Of a stretch of 64,000 bases of DNA, positions 30,754 through 42,311 are shown piece after piece. The position numbers were made by a program, and so were the translations under genes. Numbering within the stretch: position 1 is the stretch's first letter; every line of letters begins with the position of its first letter. The notes beneath the pieces are model-generated. The model ran no database searches, was not told the DNA's origin, and was given only the letters and a program-made list of their open reading frames with translations. Where the stretch lies: assembly GCA_002747055.1 (NCBI GenBank), contig PDSQ01000026.1, positions 62,001-126,000 on the forward strand, read 5' to 3'. The DNA comes from Gammaproteobacteria bacterium (GTDB taxonomy: Bacteria; Pseudomonadota; Gammaproteobacteria; Pseudomonadales; Oleiphilaceae).

Positions 30754-31236
30754 TCACCCCGCCTGATGAATAGCCTCGAGTATTCGTTCACTATCCAGAA
30801 TACCAGTATAGGCGATCAAATCTTCTTCATTGGCAATAATGAATGATGTCAGCTGATCTATGACAATCCCGATCAGCTTATGCACATCCCAGGGTTTGGC
30901 AATATAGTAGTCCAGCCCTCCCCGATTGACAGCTTCAATCGTCGATTCCAGGCCAGCCTGCCCGGTCAGCAGGACTTTACGCGTCGCTTTGGTTAGCGGG
31001 TTTTGATTAAGTTCAATCAGAAAATCAACACCCTTGACTTCTGGCATCACATGATCACAGAGAATAAGCGCAACTCGTTTATTCTCTGTTTCAAGTTCAG
31101 CAATGACTTCTCTGGCCTCGGGTACGCTTTCCGCCCCTTCAATAATAAAATGCGAAGCCAGAGGTTCAAGGTCATGCATGACACTTTCCAGCACTTCCCG
31201 TTCATCATCGACACATAAAATAACGTAAGTATTCAT
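30754..31236 (-). CDS. Single-domain response regulator with C-terminal helix
   Basis: ILCVDDEREVL; ALILCDHVMPEVKGVDFL; KVLLTGQA; YIAKPW. Confidence 0.9.
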   Translation of the reverse strand: MNTYVILCVDDEREVLESVMHDLEPLASHFIIEGAESVPEAREVIAELETENKRVALILCDHVMPEVKGVDFLIELNQNPLTKATRKVLLTGQAGLESTIEAVNRGGLDYYIAKPWDVHKLIGIVIDQLTSFIIANEEDLIAYTGILDSERILEAIHQAG

Positions 31237-31258
31237 AAGCACCCTATTGTCGTTCAAT

Positions 31259-32671
31259 TTAATGGGCACCTTTCTTGAATAGCACCACCTCAACCGTTTG
31301 CAATAAAATCAATGCATCGAGCAGTAAACTGTGATTCTTAAGATAGTACAGGTCGTACCTCAACTTTTCTTTCGTGTCTTCTTCAGTATCAGCATAGGCA
31401 AAACAAAGTTGCGCCCACCCGGTAATACCGGGCTTGACGCGGTGCCTTTCATTGTAAAAAGGAATCCTTTCCGAAAGTTGCTCGACAAATACAGGCCGCT
31501 CTGGCCTTGGGCCTACAAACGCCATGTCACCGGTAAACACATTGAACAACTGCGGTAGCTCGTCGATACGGTATTTTCTGATAATCGCACCTACTTTTGT
31601 CACTCGACTATCGTTTTTGCTTGCCCAAATAGCTTTACCACCTTTTTCTGCGTCTGTACGCATACTTCGGAATTTCATTACCTTAAACGGAACGCCATTC
31701 AAACCGACTCTTTCCTGACTATAAAAAACAGGTGCTTTCCAGCCTTCTTCCAACTTGATCGCAATTGCGGTTATCAGCATAAATGGCCAGGATACGCCGA
31801 GCAACACGACTGACGCCAACAAATCAAAACCCCTTTTCAACACTTCACCAATGGTAGAAGTTCCAAAACCTTCAGAGAAGATAAACCAACTGGGGGAAAT
31901 ATTATCCAAAGACACTTTTCTTGCTTCGCGCTCGGTAAAATGGCTTTCTTGAACAATCCCGATACCTTCTAGCTTACACGCCATAAGCTTATCCATCGGC
32001 AACCTTTTGCGACGGTCATCGAGCGCTATCACGATTTCATCGATATCATTGTTAACGACATAATCACGAAGATCACCCAGATTATGCAATATCATCTTTT
32101 CAGGAACACAGGGGGTTTCGCCGTCCTCGGAAACAAAGCCAATCAGATTGAAGCCTTTCCAATCTTCCGGGTTGGTCAGCTCCTTCAATATTTGGTTTGC
32201 CCGTTGCCCAGATCCGTAAACAAGTACGTTTCTCTTGAACGTATTTTCATCTACCAGATAATAAAACAGGGTTCGCACGCAGATTACAAAAACGAAAGAA
32301 TAAATCGTTGCCAACAAGAGAACACTACGCCAAATAACACCGAAAATATCGCTGGCGATATAATAGAACACCGGAAAAATCAACGAACCTATTGCGAATG
32401 CAACCAGAGTCCGAACCAGCATCCCCACTTGCCCCTCTTTCAGTTTTGCCTGGTAGACACCCAACGCATTCATGCAAATCAGCATCGTATAAGCGTACGC
32501 TATGGCTGAAGGCAACACCTCCATATAATGATAATCGAAGGAAATCTGACTGATATAAAGCCTGGTAGGAATAGCGACACAAATCGCACTGACGTAAGCG
32601 AGAGACTCTAGCAAACCCAAAATAATAAACGGAAAGTGCAGATAATGCTTAAAAACGCGAATACTGGCCAC
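31259..32671 (-). CDS. Undecaprenyl-phosphate sugar phosphotransferase (WcaJ/polyprenyl glycosylphosphotransferase family)
   Basis: C-terminal bacterial sugar transferase domain: KRGFDLLASVVLLGVSWPFMLITAIAIKLEEG...VFYSQERVGLNGVPFKVMKFRSMRTDAE...DELPQLFNVFTGDMAFVGPRPERP. Confidence 0.92.
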   Translation of the reverse strand: MASIRVFKHYLHFPFIILGLLESLAYVSAICVAIPTRLYISQISFDYHYMEVLPSAIAYAYTMLICMNALGVYQAKLKEGQVGMLVRTLVAFAIGSLIFPVFYYIASDIFGVIWRSVLLLATIYSFVFVICVRTLFYYLVDENTFKRNVLVYGSGQRANQILKELTNPEDWKGFNLIGFVSEDGETPCVPEKMILHNLGDLRDYVVNNDIDEIVIALDDRRKRLPMDKLMACKLEGIGIVQESHFTEREARKVSLDNISPSWFIFSEGFGTSTIGEVLKRGFDLLASVVLLGVSWPFMLITAIAIKLEEGWKAPVFYSQERVGLNGVPFKVMKFRSMRTDAEKGGKAIWASKNDSRVTKVGAIIRKYRIDELPQLFNVFTGDMAFVGPRPERPVFVEQLSERIPFYNERHRVKPGITGWAQLCFAYADTEEDTKEKLRYDLYYLKNHSLLLDALILLQTVEVVLFKKGAH

Positions 32672-32927
32672 TGTGGATACCCTGCTCGCTATGTACCAAA
32701 TTTTTAGCTATGTAAAACGTTGTTACCCAATCGAAAAGTATGTAATAGTAATGAAGGGTTAACAAAGTCGCAAGCTTTAACTTATTGTAAAGTTAGCATA
32801 AAACGGCTACGCTGCAAATAGTGGTAGATTGCAAAGTCTGTTGGACTTTTTCAAAATTACCCTTTGTTCACTATTGCGCTATGACGCGTATTCATATTGA
32901 CACTTCTGCTAGAAATTGGAATTACGG

Positions 32928-34205
<1,278 letters not shown>

Positions 34206-34317
34206 TCTTGCGAAAGCGGGTAGCCCTGTAAGAAAACACTTTTATACAATACACCAAGCGGGGATGAGGCAGATCGCACTGCCCTGCCCGACTTGGCCCT
34301 CGCCCCGAAACACCAAC

Positions 34318-35526
34318 CTAAAACGAATCAGCCGGAACTCTCACCCACCCTTCCATCAACACGCGCGCACTTCTGCTCATCGACGCTTTGTCCACCTGCC
34401 AGTTGCCATTGTCAAAACTGGCTTTCGCACCAACTTTCAACGTACCGGAAGGATGACCAAAAGTGACACTGTCGCGTTCTCCGCCTCCGGCAGCGATATT
34501 TACCAGCGTACCCGGTATCGCTGCGGCAGCACCGATAGCGACGGCAGCCGTGCCCATCATGGCGTGATGTAACTTGCCCATCGACAGAGCGCGAACAACC
34601 AGATCAATGTTCTGGGGTTCGATATATTTACCACTTGACGAGGTATAACCTATTGGAGGTGCCACGAAAGCGACCTTGGGGGTGTGTTGTCTTGTTGCCG
34701 CCTCGTCGATGCCTTTGATCAGCCCCATCCTGACCGCGCCCAGCGCGCGAATCAGCTCGAACTTGACCAAAGCCGCGTCGTCGCCGTTTATCGCTGACTG
34801 CAATTCGGTACCGGTGTAGCCTATTTCGGACGCTTGAACAAAAATAGTCGGAATTCCGGCATTGATCATGGTCGCGCTGATCTCACCAACGCCTGGCACA
34901 TTGAGTTTGTCTGCCACATTACCGGTTGGAAACACGGCACCTTCGCCACTTGCCGGATTAAGAAACTCAATAACGACCTCTGCGGCTGGAAAGGTGACAC
35001 CATCCAGTTCAAAATCACCCGTTTCCTGAACACAGCGATGCGTGACAGGAATATGAGCGACTATTGTTTGCTGAATATTTGCCTGCCAGATTCTAACGAC
35101 CGCAACACCATTGTCAGGAATTCGGCTTGAATCCACCAACCCTTGGGAAATAGCGAAAGAGCCAACTGCCGCCGTCAGATTGCCACAGTTACCACTCCAG
35201 TCGACAAAAGGTTTATCTATAGACACCTGACCAAACAAATAATCGACATCATGGTCGGGGCGACTACTTTTAGATACAATGACAGTTTTACTGGTGCTGG
35301 ATGTGGCACCGCCCATGCCGTCAATTTGCTTTGCGTAAGGATCGGGACTGCCTATCACCCGCAGTAACAAATCATCCCTCGATTTGCCCGGCTGCCGTGC
35401 ACTTTCGGGCAAGTCATCCAGTTTAAAAAAAATACCCTTACTGGTGCCACCGCGCATATAGGTTGCAGGCACTTTAATTTGCCCAGAGTGTGGAGTCACA
35501 GTTGATAGAGTCGATATATCAGTCAC
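34318..35526 (-). CDS. prpF: 2-methylaconitate isomerase PrpF
   Basis: KVPATYMRGGTSKGIFFKLDDLPE; VDWSGNCGNLTAAVGSFA; downstream of acnD. Confidence 0.96.
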   Translation of the reverse strand: MTDISTLSTVTPHSGQIKVPATYMRGGTSKGIFFKLDDLPESARQPGKSRDDLLLRVIGSPDPYAKQIDGMGGATSSTSKTVIVSKSSRPDHDVDYLFGQVSIDKPFVDWSGNCGNLTAAVGSFAISQGLVDSSRIPDNGVAVVRIWQANIQQTIVAHIPVTHRCVQETGDFELDGVTFPAAEVVIEFLNPASGEGAVFPTGNVADKLNVPGVGEISATMINAGIPTIFVQASEIGYTGTELQSAINGDDAALVKFELIRALGAVRMGLIKGIDEAATRQHTPKVAFVAPPIGYTSSSGKYIEPQNIDLVVRALSMGKLHHAMMGTAAVAIGAAAAIPGTLVNIAAGGGERDSVTFGHPSGTLKVGAKASFDNGNWQVDKASMSRSARVLMEGWVRVPADSF

Positions 35527-38143
35527 AGGTTACCTCCTTGACTGCACCCGCGGTCGACTCCAGAAAATCTTTCGCGAAACGCTGAAGAACACCACCGGCT
35601 TCGTACACGGACACTTCATCGGCAGTATCCAATCGACACTTCACCGGAACTGTCACTGTTTCTCCATTTCTGCGATGAATAACCAGCCTTAAGGTACAAC
35701 GGGGCGTCCTTTCACCTTCAACATCATAGGTTTCAGTGCCATCGATATCCAATGTCTCTCTGGTCGTGCCTTGTTCAAACTCAAGTGGCAACACGCCCAT
35801 ACCAACCAGATTGGTTCGGTGTATTCGTTCGAACCCTTCCGCGACGATAACCTCGACACCTGCCAGGCGAACCCCTTTGGCCGCCCAGTCTCTCGATGAC
35901 CCCTGGCCATAATCAGCACCGGCAACGATTATCAACGGTTGTTTCCGTTCCATATAGGTTTCGATCGCCTCCCACATACGGGTCACTTTCCCTTCTGGCT
36001 CAATACGTGCGTAGGAGCCTTGCTTGACCTCTCCGTTTTCACGAACCATTTCATTGAGGAGTTTAGGGTTGGCAAAGGTAGCTCTTTGTGCAGTCAAGTG
36101 ATCACCGCGATGCGTCGCGTAGGAGTTGAAGTCTTCTTCAGGCAAACCCATTTTTGCCAAATATTCACCAGCTGCACTACTGGCCAAAATCGCGTTTGAC
36201 GGTGACAGGTGATCTGTCGTGATGTTGTCACCAAGTACAGCGAGGGGCCGCATCCCCTTCATGGTTCGCCCCCCAGCGAGTGCACCTTCCCAGTAAGGCG
36301 GACGCCTGATATAGGTGCTCTGCGCCCGCCAGTCATACAAAGGACTTTTCGACCGTGCAAAAGAACCCAAATCAAACATGGGTATATAGACTTGTTTAAA
36401 TTGCTCCGACTTGACGCTTTTGGCTACCAGCGCGTCAATTTCATCATCGCTGGGCCAGATATCTTTCAGTGTAATCGGGTTACCTTCCGCGTCGATACCC
36501 AGAGAATCATTCTCAATATCGACCCGTATCGAACCGGCAATAGCATAGGCGACGACCAAGGGCGGAGAGGCTAAAAATGCTTGCTTCGCATAAGGATGAA
36601 TGCGTCCGTCGAAATTCCGGTTACCCGATAAAACGGCGGTGGTATACAAGTCACGATCGATAATTTCCTGCTGCATGTCTTTGTCCAATGCGCCACTCAT
36701 ACCATTACAGGTCGTGCACGCATACGCAACTATACCGAAGCCCATTTGTTCCATATCTTGCAATAACCCGGCGTCTTCCAGATACAACCGTGCCACCTTT
36801 GACCCCGGAGCAAACGAAGACTTGACCCAAGGCTTGCGCTTCAACCCAAGTCGATTCGCTTTTTTCGCCAATAGACCGGCCGCCACGACATTTCTTGGAT
36901 TACTGGTATTGGTACATGAGGTAATTGCGGCAATAATCACCGCACCATCCGGCATCAGATCCTGATCTTGGTTGTCGGGATTGTATGCGGGCGAGGCAAT
37001 ACCCCGTTCGATCAATTCTGAAGTGGCGACTCTGCGATGAGGATTCGATGGCCCAGCCATATTTCGGACTACCGTGGCTAGATCAAATTCCAGCACTCTT
37101 TCGTATTCTGCTTTTTCAAGGCTATCGGCCCACAATCCGGTCTCCTTGGCATACTGTTCCACCAGTGCCACCTGTTCCGGTTCTCTACCTGTCAACTTCA
37201 AATAATCAATCGTCTGCTCATCGATGTAGAAAATACCTGCCGTTGCACCGTATTCCGGTGTCATGTTAGATATGGTCGCTCTATCGCCAATGGTCAAACT
37301 TCGAGCACCTTCACCGAAAAACTCCAGATAAGAAGAGACCACACGTTCTTTCCTCAAAAACTCGGTAATGGCCAAAACGATATCCGTCGCGGTAATTCCA
37401 GGCTTTCTTTTACCGGTTAAATGGACACCGATTATGTCGGGTAATCGCATCATAGAAGGTCTACCCAACATCACATTTTCGGCTTCGAGCCCCCCTACAC
37501 CAATGGCAATAACGCCAAGTGCATCGACATGAGGTGTGTGACTATCGGTACCGACACAGGTATCGGGGAAAGCGACGCCATCTACGGTTTGAATCACCGG
37601 AGACATTTTTTCCAGGTTGATCTGGTGCATAATGCCATTACCGGCAGGAATCACATCGACATTCTGAAAAGCCGTTTTGGTCCACTCGATAAAATGAAAG
37701 CGATCTTCGTTGCGCCGATCTTCTATTGCCCGATTCTTGGCGAATGCGTCGGGATCGCTCCCCCCAAATTCAACTGCCAGCGAATGATCCACGATCAACT
37801 GAGTGGGCACCACAGGATTCACCAGAGACGGGTTACCAGCCTGCTCTGCAATCGCATCTCTCAAGCCAGCGAGATCGACCAATGCAGTTTGTCCCAGAAT
37901 ATCATGACAAACAACGCGAGCGGGATACCAGGGAAAATCCAGCTCGCGCTTACGCTCGATAATTTGTTTTAGTGATTGCGCCAACATGTCAGGTTCACAG
38001 CGTCGCACCAGGTTTTCAGCCAGCACACGCGATGTATAGGGAAGGTTATCGTATGCGCCCGGACTGATATCTTCGACAGCGGCACGCGTATCAAAATAAT
38101 CAACGGACGCCCCGGATAATGCTTTGCGGTAGGATTGGTTCAT
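35519..38143 (-). CDS. acnD: Fe/S-dependent 2-methylisocitrate dehydratase AcnD
   Basis: Aconitase motifs: PDTCVGTDSHTPHVDALGVIAIGVGGLEAENVMLG; AAITSCTNTSNPRNVVAAGLLAKKA; GADYGQGSSRDWAAKG. Confidence 0.96.
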   Translation of the reverse strand: MNQSYRKALSGASVDYFDTRAAVEDISPGAYDNLPYTSRVLAENLVRRCEPDMLAQSLKQIIERKRELDFPWYPARVVCHDILGQTALVDLAGLRDAIAEQAGNPSLVNPVVPTQLIVDHSLAVEFGGSDPDAFAKNRAIEDRRNEDRFHFIEWTKTAFQNVDVIPAGNGIMHQINLEKMSPVIQTVDGVAFPDTCVGTDSHTPHVDALGVIAIGVGGLEAENVMLGRPSMMRLPDIIGVHLTGKRKPGITATDIVLAITEFLRKERVVSSYLEFFGEGARSLTIGDRATISNMTPEYGATAGIFYIDEQTIDYLKLTGREPEQVALVEQYAKETGLWADSLEKAEYERVLEFDLATVVRNMAGPSNPHRRVATSELIERGIASPAYNPDNQDQDLMPDGAVIIAAITSCTNTSNPRNVVAAGLLAKKANRLGLKRKPWVKSSFAPGSKVARLYLEDAGLLQDMEQMGFGIVAYACTTCNGMSGALDKDMQQEIIDRDLYTTAVLSGNRNFDGRIHPYAKQAFLASPPLVVAYAIAGSIRVDIENDSLGIDAEGNPITLKDIWPSDDEIDALVAKSVKSEQFKQVYIPMFDLGSFARSKSPLYDWRAQSTYIRRPPYWEGALAGGRTMKGMRPLAVLGDNITTDHLSPSNAILASSAAGEYLAKMGLPEEDFNSYATHRGDHLTAQRATFANPKLLNEMVRENGEVKQGSYARIEPEGKVTRMWEAIETYMERKQPLIIVAGADYGQGSSRDWAAKGVRLAGVEVIVAEGFERIHRTNLVGMGVLPLEFEQGTTRETLDIDGTETYDVEGERTPRCTLRLVIHRRNGETVTVPVKCRLDTADEVSVYEAGGVLQRFAKDFLESTAGAVKEVTCD

Positions 38144-38299
38144 AACTTATTCCACAGATTTCAACAGGAAGCCGAAAGGAGGCTATGGCAAAGCCTCCTG
38201 CTCCGAAAAAACATTTTAGTTAAACTTCTGGGTGCCAGGTTTTTTCAACCCGGCCCCATTCAGCCTTTATTTGACAAAAGAACATGTTTAGTCAGGATA

Positions 38300-39424
38300 C
38301 TACCTTTGCGCTATCGGTGTCACTGATCTCGGCTCGGCTCCAATATAATCGGCACTAGGTCGAATAATCCTGTTGTGCTCACGCTGCTCGATAACATGTG
38401 CCGCCCAGCCTGCTACCCGCGAACAGACGAAAATCGGCGTAAACAGTTTGGTCGGAATTCCCATAAAGTGATAGGTGGATGCGTGAAAAAAATCTGCATT
38501 GCAAAACAGTTTCTTGGCCTCCCACATGAATTCTTCACACGCCACAGAAATATCATAAAGCAACGCATCATCAGCGGTTTGAGACAGTTTTTCAGACCAT
38601 GCCTTGATCACCACATTGCGTGGATCAGATTCCCGATAGATGGCATGACCAAAGCCCATGATTTTTTCTTTGCGCCGGAGCATTTCTGCCATTTGCTGCT
38701 TGGCATCCTCGGGCGACTTGAACCGTTCGATCATTTCCATTGCGGCCTCATTCGCCCCACCGTGCAGCGGGCCGCGCAGGGAACCGATAGCGCCGGTAAC
38801 GCAGGAATACATATCAGACAAAGTGGATGCACAAACCCGTGCGGTAAAGGTGGACGCATTGAACTCATGTTCAGCATAAAGAATAAGCGACACATCCATT
38901 ACACGTCGATGTTGTTCGGTCGGAGTCTTACCGTGCAGTAGCCTTAACAGATGGCCACTGACCGAGTCTTCATCGGTGGTACACTCGATTTCCACTCCGT
39001 CATGGCTATATCGATACCAATAACACATAATGGCGGGTAAAGCACCGATCAACCGGTTCGCGGCTTTCTCTTGTTCTGAGAAGTCTGTTTCAGGCTCGAG
39101 ATTGCCCAAAAATGAACAGCCGGTGCGCATTACATCCATCGGATGGGCATCAGCAGGAACATGTTGCAGCATTTCTTTCAGCGGTACCGGCAAATCACGA
39201 TTTGCAGTCAACTCCGCTTTGTATTCATCGAGCTGAGCCTGATTGGGCAGTTCACCGTGAAACAATAAATAAGCCACTTCTTCAAATGTCGCATGATCGG
39301 CAAGATCTGATATATCGTAACCACAATAGGTCAGACCAGAACCTGACTTACCCACGGTACACAATTTAGTTTGTCCGGCACTTGTGCCTCTAAGGCCGGC
39401 ACCACCCAGTTTCTTGTCTACCAT
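38300..39424 (-). CDS. prpC: 2-methylcitrate synthase
   Basis: Citrate synthase family: GPLHGGANEAAMEMIERF; MGFGHAIYRESDPRN; RPSADYIGAE; operon context. Confidence 0.95.
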   Translation of the reverse strand: MVDKKLGGAGLRGTSAGQTKLCTVGKSGSGLTYCGYDISDLADHATFEEVAYLLFHGELPNQAQLDEYKAELTANRDLPVPLKEMLQHVPADAHPMDVMRTGCSFLGNLEPETDFSEQEKAANRLIGALPAIMCYWYRYSHDGVEIECTTDEDSVSGHLLRLLHGKTPTEQHRRVMDVSLILYAEHEFNASTFTARVCASTLSDMYSCVTGAIGSLRGPLHGGANEAAMEMIERFKSPEDAKQQMAEMLRRKEKIMGFGHAIYRESDPRNVVIKAWSEKLSQTADDALLYDISVACEEFMWEAKKLFCNADFFHASTYHFMGIPTKLFTPIFVCSRVAGWAAHVIEQREHNRIIRPSADYIGAEPRSVTPIAQR

Positions 39425-39537
39425 AATGTGCTCCTAATAGTCTGTTTCGTTTCTATAGTTATATTGACTCACCCTTTTTTGACTAACCGAACCTGACAAC
39501 TGATCGAATGCATCAATCGTCAGATTACTTAACAAGT

Positions 39538-40416
39538 CTACTTGTTTTTGCCCTCGGCAAAAAGATAATCGAGCTTTTGTTCGTAATCGTGATAACCCAA
39601 ATAGTCATAGAGTTCCATGCGTGTTTGCATCATTTCAACCACGTCTTTCTGGTCACCCTTTTCGAGAATGGATCGATAGACAGTTTCTGCGGCTTTGTTC
39701 ATTGCCCTGAAAGCACTCAGCGGGTACAACACCATATCTGCCCCCCATTCGCCAAGCTGGCGCTTATTCCATAGCTCAGTCTTACCAAATTCGGTAATAT
39801 TGGCCAGAATAGGCACGTCGAGGGATTCCGCAAAGGCCCGGTAATGTGCTTCTGTTTGAATGGCCTCGGCAAAAATACCATCGGCGCCTGCTGCCACATA
39901 GGCTCTCGCTCGCTCGATCGCAGCCTGCAGCCCTTCCTGTGCAAACGCATCTGTTCGCGCCATGATGAAAAAATCCGGATCAGACCTTGCGTCAACTGCC
40001 GCTTTGATTCGATCCAGCATTTCCTCTATCGAAACAATTTCCTTGTTTGGCCGGTGACCACAGCGCTTTTGCGCCACCTGATCTTCCATATGCACTGCGG
40101 CAGCACCTGCCTTTTCCATATCCCTGATTGTCTTGGCAATGTTGAAAGCGCCGCCCCAGCCGGTATCGATATCGACCAGTAACGGCAAGTCACAGGCAGA
40201 CGTAATTCTTTGTACGTCGGCCAATACATCGTTAAGCGACGTCATGCCCAAATCGGGCAAACCGTAAGACGCATTGGCGACACCACCACCGGAAAGATAA
40301 ATAGCCTGATGCCCGATTTGTTTCGCCATCATCGCCGAATAGGCATTGATTGTACCGACAATTTGTAACGGCTTGTTATTCTTGAGTGCGTCTCTAAACT
40401 TCTTACCATTAGACAT
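39538..40416 (-). CDS. prpB: 2-methylisocitrate lyase
   Basis: [46 protein letters not shown]. Confidence 0.96.
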   Translation of the reverse strand: MSNGKKFRDALKNNKPLQIVGTINAYSAMMAKQIGHQAIYLSGGGVANASYGLPDLGMTSLNDVLADVQRITSACDLPLLVDIDTGWGGAFNIAKTIRDMEKAGAAAVHMEDQVAQKRCGHRPNKEIVSIEEMLDRIKAAVDARSDPDFFIMARTDAFAQEGLQAAIERARAYVAAGADGIFAEAIQTEAHYRAFAESLDVPILANITEFGKTELWNKRQLGEWGADMVLYPLSAFRAMNKAAETVYRSILEKGDQKDVVEMMQTRMELYDYLGYHDYEQKLDYLFAEGKNK

Positions 40417-40539
40417 AGGGTATATACCTCCAAACCTGTAAGTATCTCAGGCAATAGACAATGCAGCTTCGATCAGCCGCTCTGCGGGGTCAACCAGCGT
40501 CAATCAACTTCGATTCAATAAAATCAAACCAAAGGTAAC

Positions 40540-40597
40540 TGTTTATCACTGTTGACATTTTAACCGATAACCATAATAGATCGATAACAGATAAACA
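40540..40597. promoter_or_regulatory. Imperfect inverted repeat upstream of prpB, possible operator
   Basis: TGTTTATCACTGTT ... AACAGATAAACA in the 316-bp gap between murB and prpB. Confidence 0.35.
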
Positions 40598-40732
40598 AGT
40601 TAGACAAACGTATTGCTTATTCAATTGCAAACACGATTCGACCCGGATACGCCCTTTCTCGAGGGGATGGAATGACTCCTGCCCTTTGCCCTTTCTTACT
40701 TAAGGAGAAAACTGCGACAGGGTTACTCCTTC

Positions 40733-41782
40733 CTATTGAGAAAGGACAGGTTGGAAGGAGGTTGTAGCATCCCGGCCAATGATCAGAGGCTCTATTTCGA
40801 GCTTTACCGAGAACTTCTGGTAGACGATAGATTGAATATGGCGGGCGAGCGTTATCACATCACGGCCTGCACCGTTATTATGATTGACCAGCACCAAGGC
40901 TTGCTTATCGTAAACACCCACATGCTCGTCTCGGTATCCTTTCAAACCGGCTTCCTGAATTAACCAGCCGGCGGCCAACTTCCACCCGTTGATAACCTGA
41001 TAGGCCACCACTTGGGGAACCGCCTGTTTAAGTCGGGTGTAGTCCTGATCACTGACAATAGGGTTTTTAAAAAAACTGCCCGCATTGGGCAATAAAGCCG
41101 GATCAGGCAACTTTTGTGACCTGACCTGGCACACATACTCATTCAATTCCAGGCTGGTTCGAAAAGGCACCTGTGCCTGCCTCGAGGCAAGCTCACCATA
41201 CTCTGTGTTCAGATTTCGGGTTTTGGTTAATTTGAAAACCACACGGGTAATCCCGTATTTTCCGGGATGACGCTTGAAAAAACTGTCCCTGTAACCAAAT
41301 TCGCAGTCAGAATTGGCAAACGATTTCAGGTTGCCAGTGCGACACTCCAGGGCTTCCACTTTTACGATGTGATTGGCGACCTCTTCTCCATAGGCACCGA
41401 CATTCTGGACAGGGGTTGCACCGACAGTGCCGGGAATCAGGGCCAGATTTTCAAGACCGTTGAAGCCTGCTTCGTTGGTACGTCGCACAAATTGATGCCA
41501 GTTTTCACCGGCACCGACGGCAAACAACGACTGGTCGGGCGAAAGTACCTTCTCTTGTATCCCTTTAATTTGGTTACACAGCACATAACCATCGAAGTCG
41601 CTAACAAAAACGACATTACTACCTTCACCCAGAATTAAAAACGGTGCATTATCCAAGGTTGCCAGCTTAATCCCTTCCCGAAATTCCTCTACGCTGGCAA
41701 ACGCAATCAAGCAACGGCAACGAGCATCGACAGCCAGCGTATTGCAAGCACGTAAGCTGGCATTGGTGCGCAGTTCGATCAT
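40733..41782 (-). CDS. murB: UDP-N-acetylenolpyruvoylglucosamine reductase
   Basis: LRACNTLAVDARCR; LGEGSNVVF; FNGLENLALIPGTVGATPVQNVGAYGEEV; NAGSFFKNPIV. Confidence 0.96.
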   Translation of the reverse strand: MIELRTNASLRACNTLAVDARCRCLIAFASVEEFREGIKLATLDNAPFLILGEGSNVVFVSDFDGYVLCNQIKGIQEKVLSPDQSLFAVGAGENWHQFVRRTNEAGFNGLENLALIPGTVGATPVQNVGAYGEEVANHIVKVEALECRTGNLKSFANSDCEFGYRDSFFKRHPGKYGITRVVFKLTKTRNLNTEYGELASRQAQVPFRTSLELNEYVCQVRSQKLPDPALLPNAGSFFKNPIVSDQDYTRLKQAVPQVVAYQVINGWKLAAGWLIQEAGLKGYRDEHVGVYDKQALVLVNHNNGAGRDVITLARHIQSIVYQKFSVKLEIEPLIIGRDATTSFQPVLSQ

Positions 41783-41787
41783 TGTGT

Positions 41788-42255
41788 TCAGCTTGACTGT
41801 ATTCTGTCCAATAACGCCTCACTGGCTTGCTGAACCAGATCAAACACGATATCAAACCCTGCCTGACCGCCGTAATAGGGATCAGGCACCTCGTCATATT
41901 CACCTGCTTGAATAAAACTTAAAAACAACATCACCTTGTGTTTATGCTGATCCGGGCAAATATCAAGCAAATCCTCCAGATTGGCATTATCCATAGCGAG
42001 TATGTAGTCAAACTCTTCAAAATCTGACGCTTTAATCTGCCGCGCTCTCAGATCAGAGATATCAATTCCTCTGCTAGCGGCCGTCTTTTGCGCTCTCATG
42101 TCAGGAGTTTTACCGATATGGTAAGGAGCCGTTCCCGCAGAATCTGTTTCGATCTGACCATCCAGACCTTGATCCTGCACCAGTTTGCGAAATGTACCCT
42201 GTGCAGTGGGGGAGCGACAAATATTCCCCAAGCAGACAAACAGTACCTTAGTCAT
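41788..42255 (-). CDS. Low-molecular-weight protein-tyrosine phosphatase
   Basis: P-loop VLFVCLGNICRSPTA; DPYYGG. Confidence 0.95.
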   Translation of the reverse strand: MTKVLFVCLGNICRSPTAQGTFRKLVQDQGLDGQIETDSAGTAPYHIGKTPDMRAQKTAASRGIDISDLRARQIKASDFEEFDYILAMDNANLEDLLDICPDQHKHKVMLFLSFIQAGEYDEVPDPYYGGQAGFDIVFDLVQQASEALLDRIQSS

Positions 42256-42311
42256 ACATTACACTCCCAAAACACCAGACATTTGTGTTTACAAGCTGCT
42301 CGCCAAAAAGG

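Noticed and set aside
40552-40580. Plus-strand TTGACA with CATAAT-like promoter
   Set aside because: No plus-strand gene follows (murB and prpB are both on the minus strand); an antisense or sRNA promoter is possible but unsupported.
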